NCBI RefSeq assembly: GCF_910589235.1
Contig: NC_060970.1
Coordinates: 62,001 to 126,000, forward strand
From: Vespa crabro
Lineage: Eukaryota; Arthropoda; Insecta; Hymenoptera; Vespidae
Reading direction: 5' to 3'
Length of the DNA: 64,000 bases
This document shows positions 24,530 to 40,100 of the stretch, piece after piece. The position numbers and the translations under genes were made by a program. The notes beneath the pieces are model-generated. The model made no database searches. It was not told the origin of the DNA and was given only the letters and a program-made list of their open reading frames with translations. The number at the start of each line of letters is the position of its first letter. Positions within the stretch are counted from its first letter, which is position 1.

Positions 24530-26280
24530 CTACTTTTCACTCTTCTGGAAAACTCTCTGTTCTCCAAATATCTTCGAAGATTAACTTCATCTATTCAATG
24601 ATTTTTGAATGAGACCATTTCAAAAGATCACATGTTATAGGGTTTTCTCATCTAGCTTTATTATATTTTAGATTTTTAATTGCTGCCTTAATATCTTCAG
24701 CATTATGTTTTATATCGTCTTCCAGATTTTCAGTTGTTTCAGAGAATTCCAATTTATGTTTCGGTTCAGGGAAATTTAAATGTTGATCGAAGAGTTTCAC
24801 AAGTATTTCACAGTTTTCTACATTGCTTAGTCCAAGTTTACCATTTTCATTTTAGAAGCATATGCTAGGCCCTTGATAACTCTTAAATTGATTCTTAAAA
24901 GTCTAATAGAAATTTCGTGAAATATTTTTAACAAAGTTGTTTTTCATGTCGATAAGTTGTGATTTTTCGAAAGATATTTTAACTCCCCTTAATATTCTAG
25001 CAATGACTTTCCTTCGTTTTTTGAATTGGTCATGGTGTTCAGTCTTCCCCGAGCATTTCCACTTTTTCCAATGTTTTGTTCTCTCCTCTATGCATCATCA
25101 CACATTTCGTTTCACCAAGTTTTTTTTCTATGCTTGGCCAGTCCAAATGTTTTCTGGGCTACGTTCGTTATTTCTTTAGATAAATCTTGCCTCTTCCCAT
25201 AATGAGTTACTTTTATTTCTCTCTGAAATGTTTCCAAAGTTTCTTATGTAATTTGGAGTCTATTTGTATTGTACTTATTTACTTTTCCCCTCTTCTGTGA
25301 TTTCTGTTGGGAAAGAATTTGAGTTAGATTTTAGACAAATAGAGATCAGAGTCAAATTCTCTGCTGCTTATTACCATGACATTCATAATTTCCTTCACAT
25401 TGGTTTTGGTTATAGCTAAATGATCTACTTGAAATTCACCTAGCATTGAATTTGGAGAAATCCATGTTTTAGCTCTTCTTGGCAATTTCTTCAAGAAAGT
25501 CGACATTACCTTCGTTTGAAAGTTCTTACAAATAATAATCAATCACATTCCATGTCTATTTGTTCTTTATTGTGTAGCATATTCTCTATTTGTCTATCAA
25601 TTTTCACTATTGGTCTATTATTTCTCTCTCTTCCTATTGGGGCATTAAAATCTCCAAGTTATACCACTACATGTGATTTTAGAATTTTAGACATATCATC
25701 GTCCAAAAGGTCCCAGAATTCCTCTACTTCATTTGAGTTCTTCTTGTTGTCTTCATTTATTGGTGCATGACAAATAATGAAATTGTATAATTTATTTCTG
25801 CATTTCATTTTCGAAAGAGACATCCTTACTTAGCTGAATTAGAATTTGGTTACCCAGTTTAATAATCTTTATGGATATAAAAGGCTGTTCACAAGATTGA
25901 CATTACTTTCCTAATTTTAATCGTAGACTTGCCATTAAAGATTCTATAGTCTTTTGTTTCTGTCACATTTTCATCGAAAGGTCTTGTCTCCTGATCTGAT
26001 AAAATTTGTATATCGTTTCTATCCAGACGTAGTTCTAATTCCTTTTGTTTACCATCCATCGGCAAAGAATTCATATTTAAAGTGCCCCCAAATACTTCTC
26101 TTTAATCTTAAGTCTGGAAGGATTGAAATGATGCTCCGACTTATCCTTATTGGAGATGATACGAATCCCCGAAACCCTAGGTGCCGATGCATTGCATAAC
26201 ACAATGATGCAATTTCATTCTGAGCAGCCACCTGGAGTAGTGCCTTCTCTCGGCGACTTTTCCATTTTGCAATTGAAACT
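24530..26280 (-). pseudogene. non-LTR ORF2 N-terminal part (endonuclease, linker, RT fingers), E2
   Basis: Degenerate counterpart of the E1 frame at 5094-6960. The endonuclease start can be seen at 25889-26074 (LELRLDRNDIQILSDQETRP, the catalytic Glu region of AP-like endonucleases). The linker and RT fingers (about 24530-25140) align by nucleotide to E1 but carry many stops. It runs on into the RT frame at 24194. Confidence 0.6.
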
Positions 26281-26568
26281 GGTTTACAATGGTTTGAATA
26301 AAATTCCAAAATTGTTTGTCTGAAATGATATGATTTCGTGGTTGCCCACACTAAGGACCTCCGCCTACACAATCCTGGAGAAATAAGATCTTGGAAGATT
26401 CCATGGAGTATATTAAAATTATTTTACATATTTTTCCGAATTTTTAATGTTTAAATAAATGTTCTATTCTTTAAATAATACTTTACTCTATTCCACAAAC
26501 ACTAAAGATTGTTTTAATAATTAGATGTTAATCGAAAACATTAATTTATAAGCACATCTGTTCGGAGA

Positions 26569-28624
<2,056 letters not shown>

Positions 28625-28924
28625 TTTTTTTGTTGGTCAGAGTACTTCAATCTTTACGCACTAATCCAGGGACCCCGCCGCCAGAGGAATACTCCACCAT
28701 TTTGACTCCCCATAAGTCCCACGAATTTCGAACTCCACGATGGAATTGGCACTATCGACAAAACTTATATCCATCCCAGTGGCATAGTGAAACCATCCCC
28801 GCACCGCCATAGGGCGTTACTTCAGGATGGTGCCACTGCATCAGATCCCTTTACGGGACACTCTTTTCGACTCTATATGGCAGGAGCCAGAAGCAACGTT
28901 AGGGACGCTTCTATCAGCCGCTCA

Positions 28925-31854
28925 TCTCCTTCTTCTTTCTACGCAAGATAGCCCTGACGTACCAGGCCAACTTGTTCCACTCCAGCTGACCTCGGAGCAT
29001 TTTCTCGACAAAGTTGTATGGCGAGATATCGCCGAGGTCTAGCTCCAAGGCGAGTCATTCGATGCTCCACCGGATACATCTGAAGAACGTATGATGAGCG
29101 TCGTCGTTGGTCTAGAAGTTGGTCTGCAGTTGCCGCCTGCAACATTCCTCATTTATGCGAGATAAGAGCAGAACATGCCCTGTCAAGAAATGGGTGAGGT
29201 AGAGGTCGACCACTCCCGCCTCCCGGTTTAGCCAGTTGTCTAGTCGAATGATGAGTCAGGCAGCCCAACTGGCCTTATGTTCCTGTTCCTATTTGCTTTG
29301 GCAGGTCTCGATGCTGCTAGATCAGTCGATCCTTGATGTCTCTACCATTCCCAGGACAGACTTATGCTGGTGGATAGATTGTCTCTCCTTGGATAGTAGA
29401 TCGATCGGGATGACCTCCGCCAACACTAGCATCGCAGGCTCCGAGACCGTAAGAGCACGCAAATTGGAAGAGTTCACCTCCTGTGTACCTCGGCTATGCT
29501 CTTGCGATATTACTCGTGTCGCAGAGCCTCGGCCCAGATTTCCGCGCCGTACAGCATCAATGATTCGGCGGCGCGCATCAGTAGTCTCCTCATTCACGGT
29601 CGGGGACCGTTGATGTTGGCTATGAGTATGCCATGCGAGGTTACTACATCTGCAGCCATGTCGGCTGCCCTAGTAATATGCTTTCCAAAATTGAGCTTGC
29701 TGTTGAGCATTACTCTTAAGTACTTGACACCCGACTTAGTCTTAACCGTCGCTTCTCCTACATTGAAGCTCCGCAAAGTGTTGATGTGCTTCTTTGTAAG
29801 TAGCACGATGTCAGTCTTCTGAGCTGCTAGGGATAGTCCGTTGTCTTTCATCTAAAAAAGCGCATGAACTGGTTGAGTAAAAGCTGTGCCTCCTCGGTGT
29901 ATCTAGCAGTTATTATTGCTTCAAAGTTCTCTGCATACTCTAACATGAAAGTGCCCTCAGGGCCTGCCATACATATGATAGCGTCGTTGATGATATTCCA
30001 GATATCCGGTATCAGCATGGAGCCCAGGCTGCCCCCGATGACAATTCCAAACTTCTCGGAACATCGCCCGTATTGCACTAGAGGAAGCGCTTGATCGAGT
30101 AGTCCCTGAGAATTTGGAAAAGGTACTCAGGGACATTGAAGTTACATTCGAGTGCTTCCATTGCCAAGTCCCACCAGACGGAGATGAAGGCATTTCTCAC
30201 GTCTAAGGTGGCCAGCAGACACAAAGGTTGGGATAGGTGATTCCCGCGCTCCGTCATTTTAGAGGCCGTGTCAACCTCCCGGTCTGCATGGATGGTGGAT
30301 AGGCTGGATCGAAATCCATACTGACGGGCAGCACGGTCGTAAGCAACCGTGTCCTAAGCAGCTGCTCCAGGAGCTTGCCAGACCTATCCAGCATACAAAT
30401 AGGCCTTTATGGCGAAGCAGCATCAGCTGGACCCATGCCATTGCTTATGAGCACAAGTCTCGCTTTTTTCCACGGGGCGGGGAGAATGACCTCCCTGCTG
30501 CTCATGTTATACATATTTAGCAAGGGCTCAGGGTGACTCTACGCGACGGCTTTTACAACTTCCACTAGAAGGCCGTCTTGTCCTGTAGCACTCTTGTACC
30601 TCATGGAAGATTCGGCCGTGAGCAGCTCCCCGTCCCTAAACTGTGACTCATCGGTGTGCCAGACTCAGCCGAGCCAATCTCTCCCTCCGGCATTGAGGGG
30701 AATAGGGAATGTACGATGTTTTCCAGGCTCATCGCATCTCGACGGATTACTCATGTTTATGTCCCCATCTTACGAGTAACGATCTGGTACCCTAATCCCC
30801 ACGGATGCTGGTCGATATCTAGGCTCAGCTCATTCCAGTACGGTATTTGGCTGACCTTGATGATCATCTTCAATGATTTTTTGTCCGTTTGATACGCTGT
30901 GGCCAAGAGGGCAGCGTCGAGATCGCGTATCTACGTTCGTTGTGTTTACCGGCGATGCTTTAATCACTTCTTACGAAGATCTGCGAGCTCATACTTCCAC
31001 CAGAATGCTTGACGCCTCTGAAGTTTCGTGCTCTTTTTGGCATCGCTATCCTGCAAGCCATTTGAATGAGCTGCATAGTTGTTGCGATCTTCATCCTGGC
31101 TTGTGCAGTTGGCGATAGCCCAGTGAGTGCAATTTGATGGGATCTTCAATCTTCATCTATGGCTGAAGACTGCCTGTCTCGATCCATTCTTGCTATGTTC
31201 CACCTGAGGGTTCCGCTGCGATTGTCACCGTTAGCCTCCTATCGTGCACGTCGAATGGGACGTACTGGTGGTTGCTTCCGGAGTAATCTTCGATCCCCTG
31301 CCAGCCTGGGATACATGCCACAAGGTTTTCGTTGCCTAGAGAAACGTCCGGGGTCGTCTCTGTGTAGTCTGGCCTTCGGAATGTAGACGTCGAGCCTGCG
31401 TTGAGTATTGCTAGCTCCAGTCTCGACACCACTTTCATGATTCGTCTTCCTCTGGAGTCCAGCCTAGCCTCTCTTCATTCGCGAGCTTTGGCGTAGAGGT
31501 CTCCAGCCACAATGAGTTTCCCTTGCCATTCCCTAAATGCGTCTTCCAGATCGTCCAGTTTGGTCTGGAAGTTGTCTATCCGGTCGTTGGGGATGAGATA
31601 CACGCTGCCATATGTCAACAAGTTATGTCTCAACCAAACGTAACCGCGTCCGGATCCTTGATACGACACTTGTATCGGGGATCTGGGATCCAGATGGCCA
31701 CTGTGCCCAATTTGTCGGTGTACCATCCTGCTCCTGCCCAGTCCTGGTACTGTTTACTGATAAGAACAATATCAGCTTTGATCTCAGATCAGAGCTGGGT
31801 GAGGAGGTGGTGAGCCTTCCTGCTCCTATTGAGGTTACCCTGCAGTACTCTCAT
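28925..31854 (-). pseudogene. R1-clade ORF2, broken (RT active site YAEN)
   Basis: The ATG (31852-31854, MRVLQGNLNRSRKAHHLLTQ) is kept. Endonuclease words follow: VYLIPNDRIDNFQTKLDDLE (31475-31726) and GSNHQYVPFD (Asp of the SDH motif changed to Asn). In RT, motif C is YAEN (29926-29937) instead of YADD, so both metal-binding Asp are lost. The later thumb part (29594-29851) has LSLAAQKTDIVLLTKKHINT and GEATVKTKSGVKYLRVMLNS, as in copy B. Frameshifts are numerous. Confidence 0.8.
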
Positions 31855-31859
31855 CTTTT

Positions 31860-32160
31860 TTGATGGCTGTTGCAAGGGCATCCTGGAAGGCTGTGCACAC
31901 CCTTGTTCCGTCCAAATGCTTCTGGGGTTCAGCACCTCCTTCGGAACACAAGAGGCTAGTGAGCTCGCTGACCATTCATTCTTTGAGCTTGTGCTCCGTG
32001 CCGCCACAGAAAAAGCAGAGTTTATTGTGGTTAGGACCCTTGCACGATGCACTATATTGGCCGCAGTCGAGGCAGCGGTAGTATCGCCTTACTTCTGCAC
32101 TTAGCCTGACTTTTCAGCTGGCGAAGCAGACTAGCACTCGGCTTGCCATCAAAAGCTACG
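31860..32160 (-). pseudogene. R1-clade ORF1, C-terminal remnant
   Basis: Only the zinc-knuckle end of ORF1 remains. The first knuckle is decayed (Cys to Tyr and His to Gln, leaving YYRCLDCGQYSASC). The second, CFFCGGTEH (31991-32017), is kept, then a stop. Truncation at 32160 is the 5' end of this insertion. Confidence 0.65.
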
Positions 32161-34109
32161 CAAATAACAATATTATTAATAATATAATCATAATAAATAT
32201 AATTATAATAATTATAAAAATAATAATCATAATACACATAATAATAGTAAGAATAATCATTATGTGCAAAATAAAACTAATAATTATCATATGACCATAA
32301 TAATATTTATAATAATAGTAATTATCATGATAATCATAATAATAATCATTAAAAATAAATTGTCTATAATAATGCATATGAGAATAATAATAGTCTTAAA
32401 AATTATAATAATCACAATAAAATTCATAATTACAATTAAAGAACTATAAATATTATAATATTTTTTATAAAAACCATAATAATCATAATAATCAAAGTAA
32501 TAATCATTAAAATATTGCTAATAATAATAATCTGAATAATAACAATAACCATGGTAATAATCATAATAATCATGCTAATGTTGAAAAAAAATCATAATTA
32601 TTGCCATGAAAAATAAAATAACCGTAATAATCTCAATAAGAATAGTAATAGTCATATTAACTTTAATAATAAACATAATATTCTTAATAAATATAATAAT
32701 AATCATTATAATTATAAAAATAATCATAATAGACATAATAATAATTTTAATATCTATAATAATCATAATAATATTCATAATAACCATAGAAATCCTAATA
32801 ATCATATTAATAATCTTAAAAATGATAATATTGTTCAAAGGAATAAAAGTAATAATCCTAAGAAACATAATATTTACCATAATAATAATAATAATCGCTA
32901 TAAATATAATAAAAATCATAATAATCATATTAATAACCATGAAAACAATAATCATAATACTAATCGTGATAATGATAATAGATGAAAAAACATAATAATT
33001 TTAATAATAATCTTCATACACTTAATAATCATAATAATAACCATTATAAACACAATTATAATATTAAAAATAATAATTACAATCATAATATTAATTATAA
33101 GCATAATGATCGTAACAAATATAATAATCATAATAACCATATTAACAATAAAGGTAGACATACTAATAATCACATTAACAATAATATTTATAATATTAAT
33201 CATGCTAACTAAGATAATAATCATAATAATAATCATAATAAACATAATTATAATAAAAATCATAATAATGTAAATAATGACAATAGTAATCATAAAGATC
33301 ATAATAATCATAATAATGCTAATAATAAAAATACTAAACATAATAATAATCATAATATAATTAAAAATCACAATAATAACCATAATAACCACAATAATAA
33401 TAATAAAAATAATAATTTAAATTATAATGGTAATCTTAATAATAATTATAATTATAATCACATTAATAAGCATAATATATGTATTAAACTTATAATAACC
33501 AGAAAAATCCTAATAGACATAATAAACGTAATAATAATAATGATTAACATAATAATCATGACAATAATCATAATAATAATAATAACACACACAATGAAAA
33601 TAATAATCAAAATAAACATAATAATTATTATAAAGGGTATAATAACCATAATAATGCTAATAAAAATAATATAAATCATGATAATTTTAATGAACATTCT
33701 AATTATCATGATAATAATAATAATAACAATAATCGTAAAAATAATCATAATAATCATAATAATAACCGTAATATTATTAATAATCCTAATACAAATAGTA
33801 ATAATATTCACAATAAGCATAAGAATAATAAAAGCCGTGATAATGTTCATAAAATTATAATAATCATAATTATAATCATAATAATCATAATGATCATAAT
33901 AATGATCACAATAATGATAATAATCATAATAATAATAATTATTATAATAAATATAATACGAATAATAAACTTAATAATATTAATCATAGCCACAATTATT
34001 ATAATATTCACATTAATAATCATAATAATCATAATAATAACCGTAATTACCAAAATAATAATCATAATAATTATAATAATGAATATAGAAACCATAATAA
34101 TCATAATAT
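32161..34109 (+). repeat. second triplet array family (AATAATCAT type)
   Basis: About 1.95 kb in which CAT replaces GAT: the typical word is AATAATCAT, not GATAATAAC. CpG-containing AACGAT, common in all other arrays of the window, is rare here. Open frames are again Ile/Met/Asn-type artefacts. It separates R1 copy C from the 68-bp satellite. Confidence 0.9.
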
Positions 34110-37100
34110 GGGACTGTCGCATTTAGAAATACGCCGACGAGACGTACGAAAGTCATGCGAGTGCCTGTTGAAACAATGCGGCTGTCGAACTTGGATATAT
34201 TTCGAATAGACAAGGGAAGGATATGCGAATTATTTATGAACAAAAGCGACTGTCGGACTTCGAAATATTCTTAACATTCCAGGAAAAGTTATGCGAGTGC
34301 CTCTCGGAACAATTCGACTGAAAGATTTAGAATTATTAGGACTATTCGAAGGAAAGTTATGCGAGTGAATATCGAAACAATGCGACAGTCGGATCTAGAA
34401 ATATTCCGACTAGTCGAGGGAAAGTAATGCGAGTGAATTGTGAACCAATGTCACCGTCGGACATGGAAATATTCAAACTAGCCGATTAAAAGTTATGCGA
34501 GTGCCGCTCGAACCAATGTCAATGTCGGGCCTAGAAATATTCCGGCTAGTCGTAGAAAAGTTACGAGTGACTTGTGAAAAATTGCGACTGTCAGACTTTG
34601 AAGTTTTCAGACTAACCGAGGGAAAATTATCCGAGTATTTCTCGATCCAATGAGACTGTCGGACCTATGAATATCCCGACAAGTAGAGAGGAAGATTTGA
34701 GAGTAACTTGTGAACTAATGTAATCTTCGGAATTAGACATATTACTTCTAATCGAGGTAAAGTTATGCGAGTGACTTGTGATCGAAAGCGTTTGTCGGAT
34801 TTGGAAATATTAGTCGAGTGAAAGCTATGAGTGTGCCTCTCGAATCATTGCGACTGTCGGAATTGGAAGTATTCATACTCGTTCTGGGAAAGTTATGGGA
34901 TTACCTTTTAAATTAATGCATCTGACAGACTCATAAATATTCAAACTAGTCGTGGTAAAATTATGCGAATGCATCTGGAACCATTGCGACTGTAAGAAAT
35001 AGAAAGTTTTCGAATGATGAGAGAAAGTTATGAGAGTGCCTCTCATACCAGTGTGACTTACTGACTTGGAAGAATACAGACTATTCAAAAGAAAGTTATA
35101 CTAGTGCTTCTCGAACCAATGCGACAGTCGGACCTCGAAATATTCCTAATAGTAGGGTAAAGTTATGCGATTTCTTCTCGAAAGGTCACGACTGTTGGAA
35201 TTAAAAAATTCCGACTAGTCGAGGGAAATTTATGCGAATGTCTTGTGAACCAAATTAAATGTCAGTTTTGATAATATTCCGAAATGAGGTAGGATAGTTA
35301 TACGAGTACCGTTCGATCCAATGCAACTGTCGGACCTAAAAATACTCAGACTTGTCTAGGGAATATTATAAGAGTGCCTCCCGTTCCCCTGAGACTGTCG
35401 GACTTAGAAATATCCCGACTAATCGTGGAATAGTTATGCCAATGCATCACGATTCATTGGGACTGTCGGACTTGAAAATATTGCAACTAGACGAGGGAAA
35501 GTAATGCGAGTGCATCTAGAACATATGCGACTATAGGATTTGGAAATATTCCGACTAGTCTAGTGAAAGATATACGAGTGCTACACGAACCAATGCCACT
35601 TTCGAACTTGAAAATGATCCGACTAGAAGAGGGATAATTATACGAGATACTCTCGAACGAATACAACTGTTGGAATAAAAAATATTGCCACTTGTAGAGG
35701 GAAAGTTATAAGAGTGTCTCTCGAACTAATGTGACTATCGGATTTGGAAATATACCCACTAGTCGACGGATACTTATAAGTGTGCCTCTCGAAGCAATGC
35801 GACAGTCGAACCAAGACACTTTCCCAATAGTCATGGAAAAATGCTGATAGTGCCCTTCGAACAAATGCGTCTTTCCGACTTGGAAATATTTCGACTAGTC
35901 AAGAAAAAATTATGAGAGTTCCTCACGCACAATTGCATCTGACGGGCTTGGAAATATTCCAACTAGGCGAGAGAAAGTTATACGAGTGCTTCTTGGAACA
36001 ATGCAACTGTCGAACTTAGAAATATTCCATCTAGTCGAGATAATGTCATGAGAGACAAACTCGAACCAGTGCAACTGTTGGACTTGGAAATATTCCAATT
36101 ACTCGAGGGATATTTATACGTGTTCCCCTCGAACGAATGCGACTGTCGAATACAGAAATAATCCGAATAATCAAGAAAAAATATGAGAGTGCCACTCGAT
36201 CCTATACGACTTTCGGGCTTGGAAGTATTCCGACTAATCGAAGGTGAATTTTGCGAATCCCAGTCGACCCAATGCCACTGGCGTACCTAGAAATATTAGG
36301 ACTAGTTGACGGAAAGTTATGTAAATACATCTCGCATCATTGCGCCTTTCGATCTTAAAATTGTAGCGACTAGACGAGGGAAGTTTAGCAAGTTCCTCTT
36401 GAAAGGATGTGACTGTAGTTATAAGAAATATTCTTACTAGTCGAGGGAAAGTAATGAGAGTACCTCGAACCAGTAAGACTGTCCAACATACATACATTCC
36501 GACAGGTCGAGAGAATGTTATGAAGGAGTCACTCGAACAAATGCTACCGTCGGAACTAAATATATTCAGACAAGTCGAGGGAATATTATGAGAGTGCCTT
36601 TCGTACCACTGAGACTGACGGACTTATAATTCTTGTGTCTAGTCGTCGAAAGGTATGCGAGTTCCACTCGCACCTATGCATCTTTAGGACATGGAAATAT
36701 TCTGACTAGACGTGAGAAAGTTATGCGAGAGACAATCGAACCAATGTGTCTGTGGAACTCAGAAATAAACCTACTAGTCGGGAAAAGTTTTGCGAGTGAT
36801 TCTAGCACATATGAAACAGACGGACTTGGACATTTTCGTAATAGTCTGGGATATTTTTGCCAGTGCCTCTCGAACAAATGCTTCTGTCGTACTAGAAAAT
36901 ATTCCGACTTGTCGAGGGAAAATTATGAGTGTATCTTTAAAACAATGCTGCTGTCGGACTTGAAAATATTCCGACTTGTCAAAGGAAAGCTATGAGAGTG
37001 TCTCTCGAACCAATGCGAATGACGGACTAGGAAATATTCCGTCTATTCAAGGGAAACATATGCGGTGGCCACTCGAAGCAAAACGACTGGCGAATTTGGG

Positions 37101-40100
37101 ACCATTCCAATTATTCGAAGAATAGTTTTGACAGTGACTTGTGAACCAAAGCGACTGTCGGTATTGGAAATGTTTCGATCAGTCGAGGGAATGATATGCG
37201 GCTGCATCTCAAACCAATGCCGCTATAGTACTTGGAAATATTCAGACTTGTCTGGGAGAGTTAGGCGAGTGACTAATAAACCAATGTGACTATCGGGCTT
37301 AGAAATATTCCGAACAGTTGAGAGAAATTTATGCGAATGCCTCTCGAATAAATACAGCTGCCGGACTTAGACATATTCGGACTAGTCGAGGGAAAGTTAT
37401 GAGAGTAGTTTTTGAACCAATGCGACTGTCGGGCTAGGAAATATTACGGCTAGTCAATGGAATGTTATGTGAGTGCCTCTCGAACCAATGCGGCTGGTGG
37501 TCTTGGAAACATTCCGCCCTAAAGGGGAAAGTTACGTGAGGGACTTATGCAGCATTGCGACAATAGGGCTTGGAAATATTTTTTCTCGTCGAAGAACAGT
37601 TATGCGAGTGCCTGTCAAAACATTACGACTGTCGGAATTAGAAATATTAAGACTAGTCAAGTAACACTTATGCGACTGCCACGCGAACCAAAGAGACTGG
37701 CGCAATTGTAACCTTTCCGAATATTTGAAGGAAAGTTATGAGAGTGACTTGTGAACCAGAGCGACTGTATGTAAAGGGAATATTCCCAGTGGTCTAGAGA
37801 ATGTTATCGAGTGCCTCCCGTACCAATGCGGATGTCGGTCTTGGAATCATTCCGACAAGTCGAGGGAATGTTATGACAGTAACTTTTGAACCAATGCGAC
37901 TGTCGGGCTCGGAAATATTACGACGACTCAATGTAAACTTATGCGACAGCCACCAAACCAAAACGACTGGCAAACTTGGATCCATTCCAACTAATCAAGG
38001 GAAAGTTTTAAGTGCGACTTGTGTATCAAAGCGACTGTCAGAATTGGAAATATCCTGACTAGTCGAGGGATGGTTATACGTGTATCTCGTAAAATGCGTC
38101 TGTCGGGCATGGAAGTATTTTGCCTAGTCGAGTGAAATTTACGCGAGTGCCTCCCAAACCAATGCTGCTGTAGGCTTTGAAAATATTCCCATTAAAGGAG
38201 AGAAACTTATACTAGTACTTACACACGAACCACAGCGAATATCTTACTTGGAACTAATCAGAGTAGTCGATGGAATGTTATGCGAGCTATGTTAGAACTC
38301 AAGCGGTGGCCGGACTTGGTAATATCCCGATTAGCCGTGGGAAATTTGTGCGAGTGATTCTCGAACCAAAGGAGCTGTAGGACTTGAAGAAATTACTAAT
38401 AGTCAAAGTATAGTCATGCGTGTGATAATAAAGCTAATTCCACAATCGGACCAGGAAGTAGTCCGAATAGTATGGGATAAGATATTCAAGTGACTCTAGA
38501 ACCGATGCAACGGTTGGACTTGAAAATATACCAACTACTCGAAAGAAAGTTATGCAAGTGACTTTTGAACAATAGCGGCTGTAGGGCTAGGAAATATTTC
38601 GACTAGTCGGGAAACTTTGAGCGAGTATCTTGTCAACCAATCCGACTATCGTGATTGGAAATATTCCGGCTAGTCAAGGGAAAGTTAAGTGAGTGCTTCT
38701 CGAATCAAAGCGGATGTCGGACTTGGAACTTTTCCAAGTAGTCGAAGGAAAGTTATGCGAGTAAATCTAGAACTAATGCGACGGTCGGATATGAAAATAT
38801 TCCGAATAGACATGGGAAAGTTATGCGAGTGCCACTCAAACCGATGCGTCTCTCGGACTTAGATATATTCCAACTTGTCGAGGGATAGTTATGCAAGTAA
38901 TTTGTGAACCAAAGGAACTGTCAAGCTTCAAATAGTACAATTAGTCGAGGGAATGTTACACAAGTTCCTCTTGAACAAATGAGGCTGATGGACATGGAAA
39001 TATTCTGACAAGTCTTGGGAAACTTATGCAAGAGGAAATCGAACCAATGAGTCAGTGGGACTTGGCAATAATACGACTAATCGGGAAAAGTTATGAGATT
39101 GCCTCTCGAGCAAATATCGCTATCGTCCTTGGAATGATTTCGAAGAGTTGGGGTAAGTTATGCGTGTTACTTTGGAACTAATTGGACGGGCGGACAATAA
39201 AATATCCCGATTAATCCACGCAAGTATATGCGATTAACTTGTGAACCAATGCGACTGTCGGGCTTGGAAATATTCCGTCTAGTCGAGGGAAAGCCTTGCC
39301 TCTCGTGCAAAGGCGACTGTTGAACTTGGAAATAATTTGACTAGTCGTGGGAAGTTAAGCGAGTGACTAGTAAACCAAAGCGAAAGTTGTCGGCGAAAGT
39401 TATGCAAGAGCCACTCGAACCAATGCAACTGTCGGACGTGGAAATAAATCGAATAGACGAGGAATAGTTATGCGTGTGCCTCTCGAATCAATATGTCTGT
39501 CGGACTTGGAATATTCCGACTAGACAAGGTAATGTTTTGCAAGTGCCTCTCGAAACAATGTTACTGTCAGTTCTGGAAATATTCATCGGGAGATATTAAT
39601 CGAGGGAATGATGTGATTGTGGATCCCGAACGAAATCAACTTCTCTACTTGGAAACATTCGGACTAGTCAAAGGAATTTTGTTCACGTACCTTTCGAAGC
39701 AGTGCGTCTTTCGGACTTGAAATTTTTTCGAATAATCGAGGGAGAGTTGTGCGAGTGCCTCTCAGAACAATGCGAAAGTCAGTACTAGAAATATTACCAC
39801 TAGTCGACAGAAAGATGTGCAAGATTCTTGCCAAGCAATGAGACTGAATACCTAGATATATTCCGCCTAGTCTAGGGAAAGTTGTGCGAATACTTCTCGG
39901 ACCAACGCGGCTATAGTACTTAGAAATGCTCCTACTAGTTTAGGGAAAATTATGATAGGGCATTTCGAATGCGAAAGGCAGCCCTAGATATATTATGCCT
40001 AGTCGAGGGAAAGTTATGCGAGAACCTCTAGAAATATTACGACTGTCGGAATTGGAATTATTCCATCTATTCGAGAGAATGTTATGCTAGAGCTTTTGCA

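Larger units (their letters stand above)
23041..26568 (-). mobile_element. RTE-like non-LTR retrotransposon copy E2 (near full length)
   Basis: About 3.5 kb, minus strand, with triplet array on both sides. From right to left it shows an endonuclease region, linker, RT and a C-terminal region. Decay is moderate: the 23-24 kb part still has two long frames. It is the better reference for E1, which lacks everything left of the position equal to 24090. Both copies lie in the same orientation as the R1 copies. Confidence 0.75.
28625..32160 (-). mobile_element. R1-clade non-LTR retrotransposon, copy C (5' truncated)
   Basis: Minus-strand copy with an intact 3' end (ACCAAC plus seven A on the element strand, then array) and 5' truncation inside ORF1 at 32160, the usual result of incomplete reverse transcription. 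The left flank is the GATAATAAC-type array; the right flank is the different AATAATCAT-type array. Compared with copies B and D it lacks all leader sequence and most of ORF1. Confidence 0.85.

Noticed and set aside
32161..34109. Possible inverted copy of the main triplet array
   Set aside because: The reverse complement of GATAATAAC is GTTATTATC, whereas this block reads AATAATCAT with the same A-rich plus strand, so it is a different family and not an inversion.
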